This document shows positions 55,847-64,000 of a stretch of 64,000 nucleotides of DNA, in pieces. The DNA comes from Rhodocollybia butyracea (taxonomy: Eukaryota; Basidiomycota; Agaricomycetes; Agaricales; Omphalotaceae). A model generated the notes under the pieces. That model made no database searches, had not been told where the DNA came from, and worked only from the letters and a program-made list of their open reading frames with translations. Position numbers and translations under genes: made by a program. The DNA is taken from NCBI GenBank assembly GCA_015501585.1, contig JADNRY010000016.1, forward strand, positions 62,001-126,000, given 5' to 3'. Position 1 is the stretch's first letter. The number at the start of each line of letters is the position of its first letter.

Positions 55847-56346
55847 GACATGTGGCTTAATGACCTCCGAACAATGGAGATACGGAGATACGAGAATGGC
55901 GAACTTGCGCGCTTTGACAGTCGAAGATTGCAAAAGTTGAAGTCGTTGGCCGGCTACTTGGCCGAAGAGCTCCGTCGGCTGATTTTTCGGCACATATACA
56001 CGGCTTCAGAGCGCCATCGCGTGTACCTAGCCCCAGAACTTTCTTCTTCGTTAACTTTCTGCCTGATTGGCAGTGATCGTATTATCGTATCGTCCTAAAG
56101 TAGGTACGTCTAGCAACGAGACACTGGGGCATCTCCTACAGTATGGTTTTACTACGTTACTAGAATATTGAATATCGACATCGTATTTATTGATTCTACA
56201 GGTTAAAAGAGTGTGACATTGTATTTAGTAGTTGTTTTACAGGTTCTAGTATACATGTGTGCATGTGTGCATGTGCGCATGGTAGGTAACAAGGATCGTG
56301 ATTCCAAATGAATGATTGAGGTGGGGTGCCCGTACTATTCGAATGT
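55847..56346. other. Intergenic region
   Basis: 500 bp between the start of the hypothetical gene and the stop of the membrane protein gene. A tgtgtgcatg repeat lies near 56254-56281. No gene was recognised. Confidence 0.4.
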
Positions 56347-57104
56347 CTATGATAACGTAGTATTCCGAGAAGGATGACGATCTGATAGTTCATAGTCGAC
56401 AGGATATGGAGGTGCGTGGTTCATCTGGTACTTTGGAGGTAATCGTGGTACAGGGGGAGGAGGAACCGGAACCTCGAACTGAGGATAGTATGAAGCTGGA
56501 AACTTGTTATAGGTGGATGACAACGATTGTGGACGGGCAAGACCTTGGGTAGAGGAGTTAGAGAGGCTCCGTGAATGAGAATGCGATTTGGTGAATGACT
56601 GTGTGCGGGGGCGGGAATGCGACTGCATAGGAGGCTGGCCTTTTAGGTGGTCAGGGAAAGTAACGACGCAAAACAATCAAAAAACTTGCCGTTGTTTATA
56701 GCCTGTGAAGCCCAAGCGTCAGCGACACTATCCCTGGAATTATCTATGAACGAAGACCCCAGTGGCGCAGGCAAAACGATTTGAACAGCATAAGGAATGC
56801 CACGGTTCGAAGTCGAGCGAGAAGTGTGGACCGAAGAAACAAATGATAACGAGGCCTGATGCTGGCTTACAGAGCTAGAATCTAAGGATCCTCTGTCTAT
56901 AACCTGGAAATACATGTATCGCTCTCGTTCTTTTTCTGTAGCCAAAGTCTGAAGACTCCTTTCTCGGTGATGAGCCAGAGGTTGAACCGGAGGTAGAGGA
57001 ACCTTTGGCGACTTGAATTTTGAACAGAGCAGAAAACTGACCAGCAGTACAGCAATGCCGACGATAACGATAACAGCGATGATTACTGTTAACGAGACCA
57101 CCAT
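56347..57104 (-). CDS. Small single-pass membrane protein with proline-rich cytoplasmic tail
   Basis: ATG 57104 gives MVV followed at once by a long hydrophobic helix (SLTVIIAVIVIVGIAVLLVS), then a basic SKFKSPK and a 200-residue tail rich in Ser, His, Arg and Pro. The tail has a VPVPPPPVPRLPPKYQM segment with an LPPKY motif (PPxY class, a WW-domain ligand) near the C-terminus. One intron near 56650-56710 joins SQAIN to HLKGQPPM. There is no signal peptide besides the anchor. PPxY tails can recruit Rsp5-type ubiquitin ligases, so an adaptor role is possible. The start codon is 44 bp from the next gene, which runs the other way. Confidence 0.65.
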
Positions 57105-57148
57105 GGATTAAGAGCGTTGCCAGATTAGGCGCCCGTCTCAATTTTTTG

Positions 57149-59513
57149 ATGTGTGGAATATTTGCTCAAATCGGCGAGGCTGGCTCCTCTCCCGAGATAC
57201 TCTGTCAGAAACTTCGCGATGTAAATGCTACTCGTGGTGATTATGCTATCTTGACCATCATCGGCATAGAACTTAACCAACAGCAGGTCCTGATGCTCGC
57301 AAATCTTGCTGTATTTCTCTCTCTGAGCTCCGCCTCGAGTTGTTCTCCTCAGAGCTCCGTCTTAGAGGTCGTCATCCTGTTGTTCAACCGCATAATTATG
57401 ACGGGAACATATTGTGCTGGAATGGAGAAGTACGTCGTTGTCAAGTCACACCCTAGGCCTGACAATCAATATTCCTGCTAACCAGGTCTTCGCTGGCTTG
57501 AATGTAAGTGTAACTATCGATATTACTCTCTAGAAGCTTCTATCTTTTCAGATTAATGCGGATGATAATGATGGGATAAAGCTCTTTGAACAATTGCATT
57601 CCCTCCAAACAAGCGAACAAGTTCGAGATCTTTTCGCGTCTATTGAAGGCCCGTACGTGTTTTTGGTGGTATTCACAGACTCATTTTATGTGTTTCCGTC
57701 AGATACGCATTCGTATTCTACAATGTAAGTCACGCCAGTTGGTCTCTAGTCCAACATTATATCGATGAACCTAGGCAACCGTTCAAAAGCTATTCTTCTC
57801 CCGAGATCCTCTGGGAAGGCGCTCTCTACTGATCCATAAGCCATCTGACGAGAATCCATATGTTTTTCTGGCCTCCGTTTCAGCTGGATCAGACCCAAGG
57901 TACTCTTTTGAAGAAGTAGACACTACATATATACATTGTCTCGATATCAAACTATTGAGTGAGACGAACGACGTGAGGAGCATTATTACCATGTTTTCAT
58001 CAGCTATTCATTGCTCTTTAGATCGTTTCCGCCTTTGATAGTTGCCTCTCAACAATTCAACGTGGATTCAGTAACACTTATGTGAGTAGTCCTGTGTCCG
58101 AACAATGTAGTCGCGCTTTATTGTAGAAATTAGGCACAACCTGCAGCAGTCAACGTTACCATACCCCCAGATAATTTGCCGCTCCCACCAGGTGACTCTT
58201 TGGATGTTATCCGGGACTGGTTACAGGGTCCGGTAGATGAGTTGATATCACAGCTGGATCGGAGCGTCATGCTCCAAGTTCGCGATATACCACAGGACCC
58301 GTATGCAATTCTAGCTTCTTGTCTCTCTCTCCTCCTTGATATGTCCTCCCCACTAGATCTGCAAAAGGGCAAGCCAGAGTCGCTGTACTTTTCAGTGGTG
58401 GTATCGATTGTACAATCTTGACACTTCTGGCCGACAGGCATGCGTTCCATTTCCTGCGCATGTTATTTCTCATGCCTACTCCAGATACGTCCCTCGAGAT
58501 GAGCCCATCGATCTCCTCAATGTTGCATTTGAAAATCCGCGGAAAATAAATATGCTGCATGGTGCGAGTAACAAGAACAAGAAATCAAAAGACGCCGATG
58601 CTGCTTTACCTCTACCACAATATATGGTCCCAGATCGGGTGACCGGTCTCCAGGAGGTGCAGGAACTGCGGAAGTTGTGTCCTGGAAGAGTGTGGAATTT
58701 TGCACGTATATCGTCCTATGGAGGTTTACCTGTTCTTACGTGTGTATAAACAGGTAGAGGTCAACGTACCGTATCTCGTCAATAACTTCCTTTTCCTTTT
58801 CGGCTTTTCGGCTGACATGGCCTACTCAGGATTATCAAGGCGCTCGTCAATATGTAGAAGACCTTATGCACCCTGTTAGGACCGTAATGGATTTGGTAGG
58901 TATCATTCCTTTGCAGTGAGTATGATTCTTAACACGCTTGATACAGAGTCTCGCGGTAGCACTTTACTTTGCCTCTAGAGGCATAGGTCAAGTTCGCTCC
59001 GGACCAGGAGATGATCCCGTACTATACACAAGTCCAGCCAAGGTTCTCGTCAATGGGCTCGGGTCAGACGAATTATTGGGAGGATATGGAAGACATCGGT
59101 CGGCTTTTATTGCGGGAGGATGGTCAAGCGTTATAGAGGAGGTAATTCGCTGAGACTACCCTTTCGCTTCTGCTTCAGCTAATCCATACCACCCTGTCCA
59201 GCTCCAGCTCGAAATCGACCGTATACCGATGCGCAATCTGGGTCGAGATGACCGCGTCATCTCCTCTCATGGAAAAGAGACTCGCCATCCTTTCCTCTCA
59301 TTGGACGTTGTGGCTTTCCTTGCGAATTTACCTGTTCAGTACAAGGTGGACTTGAGATTGCCTGTCGGAGTAGGTGATAAGATGTTGCTTAGACTAGCTA
59401 CGAGGAAGCTGGGGTTGGTCGAAGCTAGTGAGAGGAAGAAGCGTGCAATGCAGTTTGGGAGTCGTTCAGCGAGGATGGAGGGAGACGCAAAAGGTGATGT
59501 GTTGTTAGAATAG
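57149..59513 (+). CDS. Asparagine synthetase domain-containing protein (ASNSD1-like)
   Basis: MCGIFAQIGEAGSS starts with the cysteine of class II glutamine amidotransferases. After an intron (gtgatt...cagcag) comes GPDARKSCCISLSELRLELF and NYDGNILCWNGE. Mid-protein exons give FGKPYAFVFYN-like and LLPRDPLGRRSLLIHKPSDE segments. The synthetase half has the PP-loop VAVLFSGGIDCTILTLLADR, then NGLGSDELLGGYGRHRSAF and DRVISSHGKETRHPFLSLDV, and ends at 59513. This set matches the eukaryotic ASNSD1 family rather than true asparagine synthetase. Its activity is not established. About ten introns are needed; some exon borders are uncertain. Confidence 0.82.
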
Positions 59514-60310
59514 AGCATTAAAGTCTATCTAGGGAGGTAGAACTAATAAGCTAAAAGAAGGTGCGGGGGTGTTCAGACCACAGACTATGCTTGAAAAAAT
59601 CATACACGATTTTCTTGATGAACGAAGCTTCAGCCGTGAATTGTGTAAATTCCGATTATTGTTTGAAGATCATCCAGTGTAGTAGGCGTACCAGCCTGTT
59701 CTCGATGAAAGTATCTAGGAAATTCGAACCCTCGCGCGTCTGATATTCTCTTGGTTGAGTACTTCGTATCGAGGGTATCCAGGTCGCTGATCAAACATCG
59801 ATGTGATGCAGGGAGGGAATACTACTTGAAACACTCGAATAGTACACATAGACTTGAGAATTCGCCATCTAGAGCGTTTTTTGAGGATCATCCCATATAT
59901 GGAGTGAACTGGATCGTCTGCAAGCAGCAGGCTTGTTGAGTTCCAGCGGCTTGTTGCCCAACTGAAGATATTTGGGCAATAGGTGAAGCTTGGTGCAGTC
60001 GCTCTGAATGCTACAGCCTGCTAGAGCGCACTGACGGAGATTTGAACAAAAGATCAAGATACCGAATGAACCCATTGCCAAATAACCCAATCAACCGAGC
60101 ATAATCGTTGAGCAGAAAAGATCTCCCAAGTCCCTTCACTGGATAGAGCATGTGTCGATTCACCAGCTTGGGTTTTCTTTGAAATTGGCTTGGCTTCTTG
60201 GAGAAAGGACTGGATGATCAAAAGAAGACGGCAGACGAGCGCTTCGTCTTAGCGCCTGCCGAAAAGACGCGTCTATAGACCAGTGATATTTGTTCTATCC
60301 TCTTCTTCTC
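59514..60310. other. Intergenic region upstream of prohibitin
   Basis: About 800 bp without a recognised gene. The short frames at 59561-59743 and 59751-59939 have no motifs. Confidence 0.45.
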
Positions 60311-61489
60311 ATGGCCTTTACTCAAAATCTCTCTCGGATTATCGGTGAGTGAATTTTAAGCTTGCGAATAACCCCAAATTAATATTCTCAGTCCCACTTG
60401 CCATTGGGATAACCGGACTTCAGGCCAGTATTTATGATGTGCCAGGAGGATACAGAGCGGTCATGTTTGACAGGTTTTCTGGAGTAAAGAATACTGTGAG
60501 TTATAATGAACCGCTTTAGATACATATTTTTAAGATGGTTTCGTAGGCTTCGGGAGAGGGCACCCACTTTCTCGTTCCCGGGCTACAGCGTGCCATACTT
60601 TACGATGTCCGCATCAAGCCTAGGGTACGCCTGCTGCCTACACCTTTACAGTTCCAGTTTTAATCTCATCTACGGCTTATGCTCACAGAATATCTCTACG
60701 ACTACTGGTTCAAAAGATTTGCAAATGGTCTCAATCACCCTTCGTGTAATGTCTCGACCAGACGTTGAACACCTTCCTGTTATCTACCAAAACCTCGGAT
60801 TGGACTATGATGAGAGGGTACTGCCCTCGATTGGGAATGAAGTGTTGAAGAGCATTGTTGCTCAGTTTGACGCTGCAGAGCTCATCACACAGCGTGAAGT
60901 TGTAAGTGTAATTGCGTTCGTCTTGTCTAGCCCACTTACAGCTGATACTGTAGGTTTCCTCGAGAATCCGTGAGGACCTGTTAACACGAGCTGGAGAATT
61001 CAACATCGTGCTAGAAGACGTCTCCATCACTCACCTGACGTTTGGAAAGGTAGACGATAATTCGTTCGCTCAGTACTGTTTCTCACTCGAGCATGCAGGA
61101 ATTCACGTCTGCTGTCGAAGCAAAACAAATTGCCCAACAAGGTAAATAGTTCAAAACGAGTCTACTTGGTCGACCTGATCCTGTTTTAGATGCCGAAAGG
61201 GCCAAATTCATCGTTGAAAAGGTGTGTCTGACTTGAGATATAGAGATTAGTCTCTGAATTCTGTTTGCAGGCCCAACAAGAGAAACAAGCTGCAGTTATC
61301 CGAGCGGAAGGAGAAGCGCAAGCTGCCCGCACTATATCACAGGCTCTGGACAAGGCTGGAGAAGCTTTTGTTACGCTGCGGAGAATTGAAGCCAGCAAGG
61401 CGATTGCCAACTCGTTAGCGCAAAATCCGAACGTAACATATGTTCCCACTGGTAACGGTAATCTACTCCTGAATGTACCTACCAAGTAG
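60311..61489 (+). CDS. PHB1: Prohibitin 1
   Basis: The start [11 protein letters not shown] precedes [107 protein letters not shown] and [20 protein letters not shown]. The coiled-coil end is [20 protein letters not shown]. This is the SPFH/PHB domain in the usual order. Prohibitins form ring assemblies with PHB2 in the mitochondrial inner membrane and stabilise proteases and cristae. The N-terminal hydrophobic stretch is the membrane anchor. Seven or eight exons with short introns; stop at 61487-61489. No defects were seen. Confidence 0.95.
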
Positions 61490-61625
61490 TATCCTATAAG
61501 TATGTTATGTTGCTATAGAAAAAATTGAGTTCGAAATCACCTACGAAAAAGGCAGGCATATTTCGTGATCAGTTGAAATTTGCTTCCATCACACAGCTTT
61601 GATTCGTACTCTCATCTCGACTTGG

Positions 61626-61735
61626 CTCTGCTTTTCTCCGTCTCCAATATCCTTTTTCTTTTCTTTTTCCTCTCTCTCATCTCTCATCTCTCTGTTTTCT
61701 CCTCTCTCTGACGGACTTGTCTCTCTTCCTGTCTT
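61626..61735 (+). promoter_or_regulatory. CT-rich leader of the PUB1-like gene
   Basis: A long pyrimidine tract of tctctcatctctc-type repeats lies 80-190 bp upstream of ATG 61814. Such tracts are common near transcription starts of strongly expressed fungal genes. No TATA box was seen. Confidence 0.55.
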
Positions 61736-61813
61736 TCGTATGATTTTTTTTCGCTTGTCTCGCCCCTAGTAGCTGACCTGTTCTCTAGATCTCATTTCTT
61801 TTCATCTTTCATC

Positions 61814-63290
61814 ATGAATACTGCAATGGGTATGGGAAATGTCGCTGAGGCTCCAGTGCGTATACCTATCTTTTTCTCTCCTCTATCGTGCTGATCAGTG
61901 TGCTGTGTCGCGTCATTTTGCGTATCTTCTCAACAGAGGCGCGCCCATCTTTATGTCGGCAACTTGAGTCCCAGGGTGACAGAGTATATGCTTACCGAAA
62001 TCTTTGCTGTCGCTGGACCCGTTCAGCATGTCAAAATCATCCCAGACCGCAACTATCAGCATGGAGGGCTCAACTATGGTTTCGTCGAATACATAGACAT
62101 GCGTGCCGCAGAGACCGCTCTTCAGACTCTCAACGGTCGCAAGATTTTTGATACTGAAATTCGCGTTAACTGGGCTTATCAAGGTCAACAAAACAAGGAG
62201 GATACGACTGGTCATTATCACGTATTTGTCGGTGATCTCAGTCCGGAGGTCAACGATGAAGTTCTTGCCAAGGCTTTTAGTGCTTTTGGTACTATGTCGG
62301 ATGCTAGAGTCATGTGGGACATGAACTCGGGCAAATCTCGCGGTTATGGTTTCCTCGCTTTCCGCGACAAGACTGATGCCGAGCAGGCTATCGCCACAAT
62401 GAACGGCGAATGGTTGGGTTCCCGCGCTATCCGTGTAAACTGGGCCAATCAGAAAACACAGGGTAGCCCTGCTGTTGGATCCCCTCCTCGTCCTACCGGT
62501 GCAAGTCTCGGCAGCGCGCCTGCTCCAATTAACTTCCAGGGTGGTCCGCTTTCCTACGAGTCCGTCGTTCAGCAGACTCCTGCCTACAACACCACCGTTT
62601 ACGTAGGCAACTTGGTGCCCTACTGCACGCAAGCCGACTTGATCCCCTTATTCCAGTCCATTGGCTATCTTTCTGAAATCCGTATGCAAGCTGACCGTGG
62701 CTTTGCGTTTGTCAAGCTCGACACTCATGAGCACGCTGCGATGGCCATTGTTCAGCTTCAAGGTCAGATGGTGCACGGACGTTCTATCAAGTGCAGTTGG
62801 GGCAAGGATAGAGCCGATGGCGCTGCTCCTACGCCCATCAGCCCAACTGCAGGTGCCGCCCCATACGGAAACATGGTATGTTACGGAATGTTCACACCAC
62901 AGGATCGATGCTAATTCATTAACTTCCAGCCGATGTACGGCATGCCTCAGCCTAATACCTTTGGTCAATACGCGTATGGCGGTTATGGCGGTTTCCCGAA
63001 CCAGGCCGCGGGAACTCCTGGTGCTGGTGGCGCCGGTGGTATGCCCCAGCCAACTGGTGCTGGTGCTGGTCTTGGTCTTGCTCCCGGTGGTCAAGCTCCT
63101 GGCGCCGATGCGGGAGGTCAAGCTGGCCAAGCCCAATGGGCCGCCGATCCTTCTTCGTACTACTCTAATTACTGGGGAGGTGTGTATTCAAACTTTTTTC
63201 ATCTAGGTTCCTGAAATAATGTGTTTATTTCTAGGATATTACGGTCAGCAGGCAGGCCAACAACCAGACTCCCAGATGGCTGCTCCTTGA
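61814..63290 (+). CDS. PUB1: Three-RRM RNA-binding protein, Pub1/TIA-1 type
   Basis: The first exon is MNTAMGMGNVAEAP; a gtgcgt intron follows. Three RRMs can be read by their RNP2/RNP1 motifs: HLYVGNL with LNYGFVEYI; HVFVGDL with SRGYGFLAF; and TVYVGNL with RGFAFVKL. The C-terminus is rich in Gly, Gln, Ala and Tyr (YAYGGYGGFPNQAAG), a low-complexity, stress-granule-like tail, ending GQQPDSQMAAP at TGA 63288-63290. Introns lie at about 61857-61936, 62876-62929 and 63180-63234. Homologues bind U-rich mRNA, affecting stability and splicing, and assemble stress granules. Confidence 0.9.
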
Positions 63291-63813
63291 ATGAGATAAT
63301 ATTCCTGCTTTTCTAATTCTATTTCTGAAATGATTTGTTATCGTCCTATTACTCTTCCGATCGGCCTGTGTATTGCGCTTCGCCCTCTGCACTGATCTCG
63401 TGTATCATTTTTCGCATGCTCCGTACTAAAGTATTTTTTTCCTCTCCTCTCAGCTATCAAGATCTTCCTCCGATTCTCCGAGTTTCTTGTCTGCATGGTA
63501 TCAGGTCTCCCGTCGTCTTACATTCCATATCGACGCATTTTTATTATGTCTGTTGATTTTCGTTTCTCCTCTCCTCTTTTCCGTCTACCTGTGCCTATGC
63601 TTGTATTAGTGATTCTATCTTATTTTCTGTCTTCGTTCTTTCGTATATATCTTTTCTCGTCCATTCAAATTCTTTGTGGGCTTCTCACTCTTGTTGCACT
63701 AGTCTGACCGTCTCCATACACTTGTGATTTAAATCGAGGGTTTTGACCAGGCTGAAAAACGTTTGATTACAAGATGGGATATAGATACAAGGGTATATAA
63801 TGAACCTCTAGAA
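63291..63813. other. 3' region of the PUB1-like gene, T-rich
   Basis: 523 bp, pyrimidine-rich, convergent with the next gene. No gene was recognised; the plus-strand frames here are low-complexity. Confidence 0.45.
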
Positions 63814-64000
63814 TCACTCGTCCTCATCGATGATTAACCATTCGGTGTCTGATCCGAGCGCCTCTGCATCGGAGAGGGTATCCCATCCTTCGTCTCTGCA
63901 GACGGGTCGCCCTCCTTCGCGTCCCCGTTTCCCGACACCGAGCCGCCATTTGCACTAGTATCTCCCGTAGCTGAACCGTCTCGCCAATTAAGTACTGCCT
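63814..64000 (-). CDS. C-terminal end of an unassigned gene (cut by window edge)
   Basis: The minus strand ends in an acidic peptide GWDTLSDAEALGSDTEWLII followed by DEDE and TGA (63814-63816). Just upstream, a different frame reads LNWRDGSATGDTSANGGSVS. An intron or frameshift therefore lies between about 63885 and 63960. Too little is present to assign a family. Confidence 0.4.

Noticed and set aside
59715..59735. gggttcgaattt on the minus strand, a tRNA T-loop candidate
   Set aside because: The bases flanking the loop do not pair as a T stem and no cloverleaf could be drawn.
1..64000. CRISPR arrays, bacterial operons, prophage or plasmid features
   Set aside because: Intron-rich eukaryotic genes throughout and no regular short repeats with spacers were seen.

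Overview
The window reads as nuclear DNA of a mushroom-forming basidiomycete (Agaricomycete-like). Genes are packed on both strands and cut by many 45-70 bp GT-AG introns with CTNAC-type branch points. A hydrophobin-like secreted protein, a Ngaro-type tyrosine-recombinase retrotransposon and a fungal Ty1/copia element also fit. No bacterial operons, CRISPR arrays, rRNA genes or convincing tRNA genes were seen.

Layout. 1-9761 is an accessory stretch: the 3' part of one hydrophobin-like gene, 3.2 kb without a recognisable gene, a second hydrophobin-like copy (3999-4390), then a complete Ngaro element (4715-9761) with A1-ORFs-B1-A2-B2 split direct repeats. 10347-22677 is mostly single-copy: a protein kinase-like gene, an F-box gene, ribosomal protein eL28 (RPL28), a large alpha/beta-hydrolase, a single-pass membrane protein and an Ies1-like INO80 subunit. 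23080-34100 is a second accessory island. A unit carrying a two-domain secreted protein plus a conserved downstream module is present in three decayed copies, a LINE reverse transcriptase fragment lies in it, and a young copia element (28513-33828, identical 155 bp LTRs, atatc target duplication) splits the third copy.

34288-63290 is a conserved housekeeping block: mitochondrial MutS homologue MSH1, septin CDC11, a MIT-domain protein, squalene synthase ERG9, a BRCT protein, branched-chain aminotransferase, a mitochondrial aconitase, an unassigned nuclear-looking protein, a membrane protein, an asparagine-synthetase-domain protein, prohibitin PHB1 and a three-RRM Pub1/TIA-1 type protein. An incomplete minus-strand gene runs off the right edge.

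Many neighbours are divergent pairs with short shared promoters (44-280 bp). Several genes that otherwise look intact carry one apparent single-base indel, often in a homopolymer. These could be real pseudogenisation or base-calling errors, and this is flagged throughout. All product calls rest on motifs and recalled family patterns read by eye; no database search was possible.
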